A stretch of 21,135 bases of DNA. Source: Microcystis aeruginosa W13-11 (GTDB lineage: Bacteria > Cyanobacteriota > Cyanobacteriia > Cyanobacteriales > Microcystaceae). Every line of letters starts with the position of its first letter. Position 1 is the first letter of the stretch. The notes under the pieces were generated by a model, which worked only from the letters and a program-made list of their open reading frames with translations, was not told the DNA's origin and made no database searches. The stretch is from the NCBI GenBank assembly GCA_009995705.1, contig JAADBR010000067.1, positions 1 through 21,135 of the forward strand. Direction: 5' to 3'. Shown in pieces: positions 1-6,511 of this stretch. The position numbers were made by a program, and so were the translations under genes.

Positions 1-166
1 AGTTCTGCCATGGAGCGATCGTTTTCTAGTTTAGATTCGGCCAGGAGGTTCTCTATTTCGACTCTATGGCGATCATATTCCGCCTTGGATTGGGCAGCCC
101 GGCGATCATATTCCTCGGCGGAAGTGCGGAATAGCTGGTAAATATCCTCAAGAGTTACCAGTTCAT
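1..166 (-). pseudogene. N-terminal part of a coiled-coil (DUF3782-like) protein, start codon disrupted
   Basis: The minus strand is open from about 167 to the left edge. It encodes a LVTLEDIYQLFRTSAEE-type N-terminus followed by charged heptad-like repeats (EYDRR, AEYDRH). I recognise this as the start of a cyanobacterial family of predicted coiled-coil proteins with a C-terminal nuclease-like domain, often labelled DUF3782; the label is from memory. The gene continues beyond base 1. No ATG, GTG or TTG opens this frame. An ATG at 166-164 is one base out of register and hits TAA after three codons, while a single extra base would join it to the conserved VTLEDIY segment. The gene therefore looks frameshifted at its start, unless CTG (161) or ATA (170) is used. 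The function is unknown. The right edge carries the C-terminus of the same family. Confidence 0.5.
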
Positions 167-499
167 TTATAGACTTACCTCTAAAATACCCCTGATCATT
201 TTAGCGATTCCGTCGAAAAGCCAGACGAGAGCCAGAGAGCAAAACGGAAAGAAATATTAAGCATTATCTAAAATACTTGATAAATGCCGGGGCTATGGTG
301 GTTTTTTTCTGGAATTTACCTGAAATATTGGATGAATACCCCTGCAAGCCTGGTGTTTGATTGATGCCAATTCTAGCAGATAGCATCAATGCGCTTTGAC
401 TAGGGCAGTCCTGGCATCGATAACCACAGTGCTCAACTTCCGCGAGAATGCTAATATGAAAAAGCTATTGGCTAATTTTTTCCTATTTTAACTCGCAAT
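167..499. other. Intergenic region upstream of sufE
   Basis: This gap of about 330 bases has no convincing reading frame and no tRNA-like fold. It separates the divergent left-edge gene from sufE, so promoters for both should lie here. I cannot pick out a consensus -35/-10 pair with confidence; TAATAT near 453-458 and TATTTT at 483-488 are the most -10-like hexamers before sufE. The clearest structure is the hairpin at 360-390, listed separately. Confidence 0.5.
360..390. repeat. Perfect 8-bp inverted repeat (hairpin) upstream of sufE
   Basis: ATTGATGC at 360-367 pairs exactly with GCATCAAT at 383-390 around a 15-nt loop. It lies 110 bases before the sufE start. There is no T-run next to either arm, so it is not a classical terminator. 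It could be an operator-like dyad, an RNA hairpin in a 5' leader, or chance. Confidence 0.35.
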
Positions 500-922
500 A
501 TGCTCCCGTCTAATCTCGATCGCATCGTCGAACGCCTCAAACGTCGTACCGATCCTAAGCAAAAATACGAACAATTACTAGCTTTGGCTAAAAAACTAGA
601 ACCAATACCAGAATCTGCCAAAACACCCACTAATAAAGTCCACGGCTGTGTATCCCAAGTTTATATCACTGCCGACATCGAAAATGGCCAAGTTTGGTAC
701 AAAGGGGATTCCGACGCGCAATTAGTCAAAGGTTTAGTTGCTTTGTTAATCGAGGGGTTAAATGGACTGACTCCCTCGGAAATCCTGCAAGTCACCCCGG
801 ATTTTATCGAAGAAACTGGTTTAAAAGTTAGTCTTACCCCTTCCCGCGCCAACGGATTTTATAATATTTTCCAGTTAATGCAGAAAAAGGCTCTCGGTTT
901 TCAGTTGGGAATGTCCGCTTAG
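500..922 (+). CDS. sufE: SufE cysteine-desulfurase sulfur acceptor
   Basis: This is a 140-residue SufE-family protein, the usual length. SufE takes the persulfide sulfur from the SufS cysteine desulfurase and passes it to the SufBCD scaffold for iron-sulfur cluster assembly in the cytoplasm. The acceptor cysteine is Cys50 in the motif KVHGCVSQV, and the central IEGLNGLTP and C-terminal SLTPSRANGFYNIF segments are typical of the family. The ATG at 500 leaves the expected short N-terminal helix; no strong Shine-Dalgarno sequence precedes it. The gene converges on fur with only 4 bases between the two stop codons, so the two transcripts must overlap at their 3' ends. Placing an Fe-S assembly factor beside the iron regulator is functionally sensible. 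Identity is clear from sequence; any antisense cross-regulation with fur is inference supported by what is described for the Microcystis fur locus. Confidence 0.95.
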   Translation: MLPSNLDRIVERLKRRTDPKQKYEQLLALAKKLEPIPESAKTPTNKVHGCVSQVYITADIENGQVWYKGDSDAQLVKGLVALLIEGLNGLTPSEILQVTPDFIEETGLKVSLTPSRANGFYNIFQLMQKKALGFQLGMSA

Positions 923-926
923 ATGT

Positions 927-1478
927 CTAGTTTTCTGGTTCCGGTTCCTTTGATTCGGGAATCTCGCAGTTTTGGAAACGAGTATCCACCAGCGAACGCG
1001 TGCAACCCCAATTACTCGGTATTGCCGACGGCCAACCCATCCGCAAAGCTTCTGGACAGATGGCCATCACCGTTAGCTGACAGTCAATTAACTGAAAACC
1101 CTCTTTCTCACACTGTTTGAGACTGTGTTTGAGAATGGAATCATTGTTAAATTCGATGGTTTTATTACACTGAATACAGACCAAATGATGATGGTGGTGG
1201 GGATAGGGTTGATTGAGTTCGTAGTGTTTATGACCCTCGGCTAATTCCAACTCCCGTAAAATTCCCATCCGCGACATTAGTTTAACACTGCGGTAAATCG
1301 TCGATAAACTAATTCCTTCCCCCCGTTTGTCCAGTAATTCCTGCAATTCCTCAGCACTGAGATGATTGCCTTTCGGTAAATTCTGGAAAACGTGCAGAAT
1401 TTTCTCTCGCTGGGGAGTTAAGCGCCACCCCCGCGCATTGAGTTCCGCTTTCAGGGAGGAGGCAGTGTAGGCAGACAT
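927..1478 (-). CDS. fur: Fur-family iron regulator (FurA-type) with an extended C-terminus
   Basis: This 183-residue ferric uptake regulator has an N-terminal winged-helix DNA-binding domain (about residues 1-85, with the RLTPQREKIL and ISLSTIYRSV recognition segments) and a C-terminal metal-binding and dimerisation domain. The PYPHHHHHL histidine cluster (94-98), the first CxxC pair (Cys101, Cys104) and Cys133 are visible. The second CxxC known from FurA of filamentous cyanobacteria is not present: one cysteine, Cys141 in ICPEALRMGW, is followed by a tail of about 40 residues containing Cys159 and Cys171. Fur with iron normally represses iron uptake genes and its own gene, and a Fur-box-like site lies 34-52 bases before the ATG. 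The gene is divergent from the dnaJ-like gene and convergent with sufE. FurA rather than Zur or PerR is assigned by overall resemblance to cyanobacterial FurA. Confidence 0.93.
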   Translation of the reverse strand: MSAYTASSLKAELNARGWRLTPQREKILHVFQNLPKGNHLSAEELQELLDKRGEGISLSTIYRSVKLMSRMGILRELELAEGHKHYELNQPYPHHHHHLVCIQCNKTIEFNNDSILKHSLKQCEKEGFQLIDCQLTVMAICPEALRMGWPSAIPSNWGCTRSLVDTRFQNCEIPESKEPEPEN

Positions 1479-1511
1479 AAGCGATCAACTCTCAATAAAA
1501 GCTATTTAATT

Positions 1512-1530
1512 GACAATGATAGTCGTTTCG
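1512..1530. promoter_or_regulatory. Candidate Fur box between fur and the dnaJ-like gene
   Basis: The 19 bases GACAATGATAGTCGTTTCG match the classic Fur consensus GATAATGATAATCATTATC at 14 of 19 positions, including the core AATGATA-TC. The site is 34-52 bases upstream of the fur ATG and 54 bases upstream of the dnaJ-like start. It could serve Fur autoregulation and might also affect the divergent gene. Regulation is inferred. Confidence 0.6.
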
Positions 1531-1583
1531 GCGAGCCATTGGCAACAGTTTTCAGTAGTTGAAAATTCTCCCCACACTCAAGT

Positions 1584-2849
1584 ATGAAAAATTACTATGA
1601 AATCCTCCAAATTCCCCGTAATGCCAGTAATAATCAGATAAAAGCCGCTTTTCGTCGTCTGGCCCGGCAATATCACCCCGATTATAATCCCAATGATCCA
1701 GAGGCAGTGGCAAAATTTCGCGAAATTGAACAAGCTTATCGGGTTTTGAGGGATAAAGACAAAAGAAAAGAGTATGATCGCAGTTTATCCCCAGAAATAC
1801 CCACTTTTCAGCGCAGTGCCGAGGGTTTTTATCAACAGGGATGGCACTACGCTCAAGAGAAAAATTATCAACTAGCGATCGCATTTTACCAGCAAGCGAT
1901 CGCAATTAATCCGCAATTTTGGCAGGCCTATCTGCAGCGGGCGGAAGTTTACTACCATAATCAGCAGGATCGGCAAGTTTTAAGCGATTGTCGGCAAGTT
2001 TTGCAGTTAAAACCCGATTGTTCCCAAGCTTACTATTATCTCGGTTTATCCCGTCAACGACTCGGTTACACCCAATCCTCTCTAGAAGCTTATGGAAAAG
2101 CAATCGCCATTGATCAAAATAATCCCCAATTCTATTATCAAAGAGGATTGGCTCTAGAGGAACTCTCGGAACTGCCAGCAGCACGAAAAGATTTTCAAAT
2201 AGCAGCCAAGAAATTTAAGCAACAGGGAAATTTTCGCCGCTATCATGCCATTGCCAATAAGTTAAGAGATGTTCATAAAAGTTATCGACAACAGCAATCA
2301 ATCAAGTGGTCAAAAACTCTTTTTATTGTTTTTAATTTGCTGAAAATCTCTTTTTTATCTTTGCTCAAACCCAAGACGGGTCTGGCACAGTCTTTTTTAA
2401 AGCTTAACCGTAATCAGGCTTTGGCTACGGGGATATTTGCGGCAATAATCAGCAGTTTTTTTATCGCTTTGACTTGGCAAAACTGGACAGTTAAATCTGA
2501 GTTTTTACTGTTATTAGGCTGGGCAGTATTTCCTTTTATTATCCTGACTTTATCTAGTTGGTTGGGCAGAAAATTAAGTAATAAATATGGTAGTTTTACT
2601 GGCGATATATTTTTAGGTGGCTTAATAATTCTGCCCTTTTCCCTCGTCATTTTGCTCACTTCCTATTTATCCATAAATGGTGATATTATTGGCGCAATTA
2701 TCGGTGTAACGGGGGGTTATCTAACCGGAATGCTCTACTATGGTTATCGTCATTTATCCAATATTTCTTCGCAGATTTCTTTACTTTTACTACCTTTTGT
2801 GCTAGGTTTTCTTACGGTTAATATCTGGGGAGTTTATTATTATCTCTAA
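1584..2849 (+). CDS. DnaJ-domain / TPR membrane protein
   Basis: This is a 421-residue protein with three parts. A J domain covers residues 1-66 and has the invariant HPD at 31-33 (QYHPDYNP), which would stimulate an Hsp70 (DnaK) ATPase. Tetratricopeptide repeats lie at about 81-215 (repeating A-Y-A-I-NP patterns) and would bind a protein partner. About five hydrophobic segments follow (near 279-297, 306-326, 341-362, 367-388 and 398-420). There is no Gly/Phe region, zinc finger or DnaJ C-terminal domain, so it is a type III J protein, probably recruiting DnaK to the membrane; its client is unknown. The gene is divergent from fur across 105 bases. Its last 48 bases overlap the 3' end of mobA on the other strand. 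Two HIP1 octamers lie in the TPR-coding part. Confidence 0.85.
   Translation: MKNYYEILQIPRNASNNQIKAAFRRLARQYHPDYNPNDPEAVAKFREIEQAYRVLRDKDKRKEYDRSLSPEIPTFQRSAEGFYQQGWHYAQEKNYQLAIAFYQQAIAINPQFWQAYLQRAEVYYHNQQDRQVLSDCRQVLQLKPDCSQAYYYLGLSRQRLGYTQSSLEAYGKAIAIDQNNPQFYYQRGLALEELSELPAARKDFQIAAKKFKQQGNFRRYHAIANKLRDVHKSYRQQQSIKWSKTLFIVFNLLKISFLSLLKPKTGLAQSFLKLNRNQALATGIFAAIISSFFIALTWQNWTVKSEFLLLLGWAVFPFIILTLSSWLGRKLSNKYGSFTGDIFLGGLIILPFSLVILLTSYLSINGDIIGAIIGVTGGYLTGMLYYGYRHLSNISSQISLLLLPFVLGFLTVNIWGVYYYL
1875..1903. repeat. Pair of HIP1 octamers (GCGATCGC)
   Basis: Exact HIP1 palindromes lie at 1875-1882 and 1896-1903, within one TPR-coding stretch. Further exact copies are at 11485-11492, 14514-14521, 14979-14986, 18326-18333 and 20601-20608. 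Seven in 21 kb is far above chance for this base composition and is a hallmark of many cyanobacterial genomes. The biological role is unresolved. Confidence 0.9.
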
Positions 2850-3416
2850 ATCTTCTGGGGTATTACAGTTAAATAAAATCTCGGAATTATCGATAATCAA
2901 TTCCTCCACCACAGAGGCATTTAACCACTTTTGAAAAGAAGTTCCCCCCTGCTTAATATAAGTCTGCAAAGATGCTAAACAACGACGATGATAAAAAGCA
3001 CAGAGAGGTTCCCAACGATTGCCGCACCGGGGAACCAAAGCCACGGCATTTTCTGGTACAGTGGCTAATAATCTTGACCATGCTTGAATAATTGAGGACC
3101 TTAGTAACGGTAAATCGCAAGGGAGTAATAAAACCCAATCGGTTGATACAAAAGTTAATGCCAAGGCGAAGGCTAATAAAGGCCCCCTAGTGGGAAGCGG
3201 TTCCTTGATTATTTGGCAGTATTGGGGAATGATAAGTTCATAACGTTCTGGCCAAGGCGTAATCACAGAAACTTGTAAGGCACAATCTTGGGCAATTAAA
3301 CAGATATTCTCCAGAAAAGAGAGACCCTGAAAAGATAACAATGCTTTATCTCGTCCCATACGGGAACTTTGCCCACCAGCCAGAATTAACGCCGTTAAAG
3401 CGGGAAAATCACTCAT
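2802..3416 (-). CDS. mobA: Molybdenum cofactor guanylyltransferase MobA
   Basis: The protein is 204 residues from the ATG at 3416. MobA transfers GMP from GTP to molybdopterin-molybdenum to form the guanine dinucleotide cofactor used by enzymes such as nitrate reductase. The nucleotide-binding signature LAGGQSSRMGRDKALL is at residues 12-27. The Asp of the LLLPCDLPLL motif (Asp101) is the likely magnesium ligand, and PRCGNRWEPLCAFY matches the family's C-terminal half. A GTG nine codons upstream (3443) would give a longer form, but it starts inside a dispersed repeat and adds nothing conserved, so the ATG is preferred. In the usual GPLAG motif this protein has GPLLAF, a mild deviation. The 3' end overlaps the dnaJ-like gene by 48 bases. 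Confidence 0.9.
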   Translation of the reverse strand: MSDFPALTALILAGGQSSRMGRDKALLSFQGLSFLENICLIAQDCALQVSVITPWPERYELIIPQYCQIIKEPLPTRGPLLAFALALTFVSTDWVLLLPCDLPLLRSSIIQAWSRLLATVPENAVALVPRCGNRWEPLCAFYHRRCLASLQTYIKQGGTSFQKWLNASVVEELIIDNSEILFNCNTPEDLEIIINSPDINRKKT

Positions 3417-3436
3417 AATAACCAGTTCTAAAGGAT

Positions 3437-3466
3437 AAACCACAGAGGCACAAAGAACACAAAGAA
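3437..3466. repeat. Degenerate 9-nt periodic repeat of the 'ctctgtggtt' type
   Basis: On the minus strand this reads TCTTTGTGT, TCTTTGTGC, CTCTGTGGT: three imperfect 9-base units. I recognise it as one of a widely dispersed class of sequences ('...tctgtgcctctgtggtt...') seen upstream of genes in many bacterial genomes. It lies immediately in front of mobA and covers the alternative GTG start. Recognition is from memory; copy number cannot be judged from one window. Confidence 0.5.
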
Positions 3467-3569
3467 AAAGACAGAAAGAACAAGAGAGCCTACAAATCTA
3501 GGCAACTTGCTCAAACCTATGCTAGTCTCTTGACAATTAATTAATAATGTCTCCCTAAACAAGCAATAG

Positions 3570-4709
3570 ATGAATTCCCATTTAATCAAAGTTCCCTTTG
3601 TTGATTTAACTTGGCAAAATCAGCCCCTACAAGCAAAAATTACTGAGGCAATCCAAACAGTTATCGACCGGGGAGATTTTGTTTTAGGCCAAGCTTTAGC
3701 CGAATTTGAAACCGCCTTCGCCCAAGCTTGCGGAGTCGAGTATGCTGTGGGAGTAGCTTCTGGCACTGCTGCTCTTGCCCTGGCTTTACAAGCTTACGGC
3801 ATCAGTGCCGGGGATGAAGTGCTAGTCCCCGCTAATACCTTTGTCGCCACCCTCATGGGTATTATTCAAGCGGGGGCCAAACCAATTTTAGTTGACTGTC
3901 ACCTCGATACAGCCCTAATTGACCTTGGGGCGGCCGCCCAAAAAATTACCCCCAACACCCGCGCCATTCTACCCGTACACCTGTATGGACAGATGGTATC
4001 ACCCCAAAAATTAGAGGATTTTGCCCGCGGCTATAGTCTGACTATCCTTGAAGATGCGGCCCAGGCCCATTTAGCTAGTAGAGAAGGTTATCGCGCCGGT
4101 AGCGTCGGTGTGGCGGCGGGGTTTAGTTTTTATCCCAGTAAAAATTTAGGCGCTTTTGGCAATGGCGGAATGTTAGTGAGCAATGATCCCGAAATTAGCC
4201 AAAAAGCCCGCATTTTAAGAAATTATGGCGCACCAAGCAAGTATTTACACACCGATATCGGCACTAATAGCCGTTTAGATAGCATACAAGCCGCCATTTT
4301 AAACATTAAATTACCCCATCTGGAAGGCTGGAATCAGACCCGTCGGCGAGCGGCAAGACAATATGATCGGCTGTTGGCTCCTTTAGCCGATAAGGGCATT
4401 TTACCCATAAGAAACGAAACCGAGACTGGTCATGTCTATCATCTCTACGTTATTCGCCTCCTCCCCCATTGTCCCGTTGATCGCCAACAACTACAAGAAC
4501 AATTAACTGCCGTCGGTATTCAAACCGGCATTCATTATCCGATTCCTTGTCATCTGCAACCAGCCTATCGCTACCTAGGTTATCAACAGGGAGACTTTCC
4601 CAATGCAGAGACTCTGTGTGAAGAAATTGTCTCTCTCCCCATGTACCCCGGCATCCGGGAGGAGCAAATTGACATCGTGGTTGAACAGATCACTGCGATC
4701 ATCGGGTAA
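3570..4709 (+). CDS. DegT/DnrJ/EryC1 (ArnB)-family PLP sugar aminotransferase
   Basis: This 379-residue protein belongs to the DegT/DnrJ/EryC1 family of pyridoxal-phosphate enzymes, which aminate nucleotide-linked keto-sugars using glutamate as donor. Visible landmarks are the N-terminal PFVDLTWQN, GVASGTAALALAL (PLP phosphate region, about 62-74), EDAAQAH (Glu161-Asp162, pyridine contact), and the Schiff-base Lys191 in FSFYPSKNLGAFGNGG. NSRLDSIQAAIL and the C-terminal HYPIPCHLQPAY are also typical. Length is normal. It starts a plus-strand run into the exosortase gene 37 bases downstream, which suggests a role in making an amino sugar for a surface polysaccharide. The exact sugar substrate cannot be read from sequence. 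Family confidence is high; pathway is inferred from neighbours. Confidence 0.93.
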   Translation: MNSHLIKVPFVDLTWQNQPLQAKITEAIQTVIDRGDFVLGQALAEFETAFAQACGVEYAVGVASGTAALALALQAYGISAGDEVLVPANTFVATLMGIIQAGAKPILVDCHLDTALIDLGAAAQKITPNTRAILPVHLYGQMVSPQKLEDFARGYSLTILEDAAQAHLASREGYRAGSVGVAAGFSFYPSKNLGAFGNGGMLVSNDPEISQKARILRNYGAPSKYLHTDIGTNSRLDSIQAAILNIKLPHLEGWNQTRRRAARQYDRLLAPLADKGILPIRNETETGHVYHLYVIRLLPHCPVDRQQLQEQLTAVGIQTGIHYPIPCHLQPAYRYLGYQQGDFPNAETLCEEIVSLPMYPGIREEQIDIVVEQITAIIG

Positions 4710-4746
4710 CATAAATTCAGAATTTGTCACTAAATCGCTCCGTCAG

Positions 4747-5652
4747 ATGAGTATTAGTCCTTCCTTATCCACCGTCTCCCACAAAAATCGGCAATCTTGG
4801 CTGATTATCGGTTTTTTGGCGGTTATCTATGGTCCGGTGATCTTTCACTGGTACGATGGTTGGCTGAATAAATCGATCAGCATCGAACACGAGTACTTTA
4901 GCCACGGCTTGATCGGTCTTCCCTACGCCGCCTATATTGTCTGGCAGAATCGCAAAAAATGGCAACGCCTCGAAGATCGCTCCCACCCCCTCGGAGCGTT
5001 TTTGTTAACCCTAGGAGCGATTTTTTATCTCCTCGGTTCCTCCCTTTGGGTTAGTATGTCTTTCCCGATTATTTTAGCGGGAATCTGTCTCTGGTTAAAA
5101 GGAACGGAAGGTTTTAAATTACAGGGATTTCCCCTACTTTTAACGGCTTTAGCGACTCCTAATCCTATCCCCTACCTGATTACTCCCTATACCTTACCCC
5201 TACAGATTTTTATTGCTGCTTGCGCTGGTTTTATTCTCCAGCAAGCGGGCCTAGATGTCTCCGTTGACGGTATCTATATAGCGGTAGAAGGTAGGATGGT
5301 GGAAGTGGCTCCCTACTGTGCGGGGCTGAAAATGTTATTCACCAGTCTCTACTCCACCCTGCTGCTGCTCCATTGGACTGATACCATCAAAAACGGTCGT
5401 AAAACCCGCTTTATGCTCCTCAGCGCCTTTGGAATTAGTATCGGGGCTAACATTATTCGTAACGCGCTTTTAGCTTGGTTTCACGGCACAGGACAGGGGG
5501 AAAACTTTGAATTATTCCACGATAGCTGGGGGGGCGATTTATACTCCGTCTTGATGTTGTTACTGATCTTTTTGGTCTTCCAAATCATGCAGTATCGCGA
5601 GGTAGTTAGGAAACAGTCCCCGGCTCAAGAGGAAGTTAACCAGGATGATTAG
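4747..5652 (+). CDS. Cyanoexosortase B (EpsH/exosortase family transpeptidase-like membrane protein)
   Basis: This is a polytopic membrane protein of 301 residues with about eight hydrophobic segments. Exosortases cleave and anchor PEP-CTERM-tagged secreted proteins, usually in species that make exopolysaccharide. The expected catalytic triad is visible: Cys191 in EVAPYCAGLKML, Arg238 in GANIIRNALLAW and His258 in ELFHDSWGG. The reading frame is open upstream to 4603, but that part lies inside the aminotransferase gene and lacks family features. The ATG at 4747 gives a normal short cytoplasmic start before the first membrane helix (about 18-36). The stop overlaps the next gene by 8 bases, so the two are translationally linked. 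Assignment as type B rests mainly on the partner gene that follows. No PEP-CTERM substrate is encoded in this window. Confidence 0.9.
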   Translation: MSISPSLSTVSHKNRQSWLIIGFLAVIYGPVIFHWYDGWLNKSISIEHEYFSHGLIGLPYAAYIVWQNRKKWQRLEDRSHPLGAFLLTLGAIFYLLGSSLWVSMSFPIILAGICLWLKGTEGFKLQGFPLLLTALATPNPIPYLITPYTLPLQIFIAACAGFILQQAGLDVSVDGIYIAVEGRMVEVAPYCAGLKMLFTSLYSTLLLLHWTDTIKNGRKTRFMLLSAFGISIGANIIRNALLAWFHGTGQGENFELFHDSWGGDLYSVLMLLLIFLVFQIMQYREVVRKQSPAQEEVNQDD

Positions 5653-6391
5653 TGGAAAAATTGCGGACGAGGTAAGTTTAGTGTTAGATAAAATCAAAAA
5701 AAAGCTACCGGGTAATTATTTACTGCTGTTGTGCTTGCTGCTGATTTTGATTTTAGGGGGCATCTTACCCAATTTAATTTCTGGCCAGTGGTCTTGGCTG
5801 GATCAACCGAGAATCGGTAATATTCAGAAAATGCCGGCCCTACAAGAATCGGGAATCAAGCTCTCTGACCTGAAAACCACCGACCGGAGCCAAGGTGAAA
5901 TTGGTGAGGGAAAATGGTCGGTACAAGTGGTGGAAAGTCCTGAGGGCAAGAGGATCACCGTGCTTTTAAAGCCACAGGTTTACTATAAAAGTCAACCAAG
6001 AGTAGAATGGTCCGATATCGCTTCTATTGGTCGTTGGAATCAGGGGGAAACAACTGAGCTATCAATTCCCACTAGGTCGGGGGGGAATGCCACGGCTCGA
6101 TTCTATCGGGCTTGGACACAAAGCACTTTTGCCGTGGTGCAATGGTATGCTTGGCTAGGTGGTGGTCATTACGATCCCTCGGTGTGGTATTGGCTTGACC
6201 AATGGGCGCAATTAAAAGGACAAAGAGTACCCTGGATAGCCGTTTCCTTAATGATTCCCTTAGAACCGATGAAAGAACTGCAAACTCTCACTCCCTTTGC
6301 TCTCAATCTCGCCACGGAAGTGCAGAGTTACTTAGAACAAAATGTCTTAAGTCAATTAACTTCTCTGCCTGAGACCAAAAAAGAAAAGTAG
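5645..6391 (+). CDS. Cyanoexosortase B system-associated protein
   Basis: This 248-residue protein has one membrane anchor near residues 23-43 and a long extracytoplasmic domain. It resembles the EpsI/DUF3485-like partners that accompany exosortases and matches, from memory, the cyanobacterial type known only as the cyanoexosortase B system-associated protein. Recognisable parts include KWSVQVVES, the RFYRAWTQS segment, and the aromatic-rich AVVQWYAWLGGGHYDPSVWYWLDQ region (about 155-185, quoted here only by its type; the key residues are Trp and Tyr). It overlaps the exosortase gene by 8 bases, which supports a shared complex. Its biochemical function is not established; roles in substrate handling or coupling to polysaccharide have been proposed for such partners. 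Confidence 0.85.
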   Translation: MISGKIADEVSLVLDKIKKKLPGNYLLLLCLLLILILGGILPNLISGQWSWLDQPRIGNIQKMPALQESGIKLSDLKTTDRSQGEIGEGKWSVQVVESPEGKRITVLLKPQVYYKSQPRVEWSDIASIGRWNQGETTELSIPTRSGGNATARFYRAWTQSTFAVVQWYAWLGGGHYDPSVWYWLDQWAQLKGQRVPWIAVSLMIPLEPMKELQTLTPFALNLATEVQSYLEQNVLSQLTSLPETKKEK

Positions 6392-6511
6392 TTTTTCTGC
6401 TCCCAACTATCTGTTAAAAAAAAACTAGCTCAAGGCACTTTTCTAGTCCTTAATAGCTTCTTTGTTCCTCTCCCACTAGATAACTCTCAGAAAATAAATT
6501 GATAGATCTGT

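Noticed and set aside
923..1120. 65-codon frame on the plus strand directly after the sufE stop
   Set aside because: It is antisense to the fur coding region, has no recognisable protein features, and its codons mirror fur.
4603..4746. N-terminal extension of the exosortase reading frame
   Set aside because: It lies mostly inside the 3' end of the aminotransferase gene in another frame and lacks hydrophobic or family features; the ATG at 4747 fits better.
6424..6447. ACTAG/CTAGT inverted repeat after the exosortase partner gene, considered as a terminator
   Set aside because: Only five base pairs with a 14-base loop and no T-run; likely chance.
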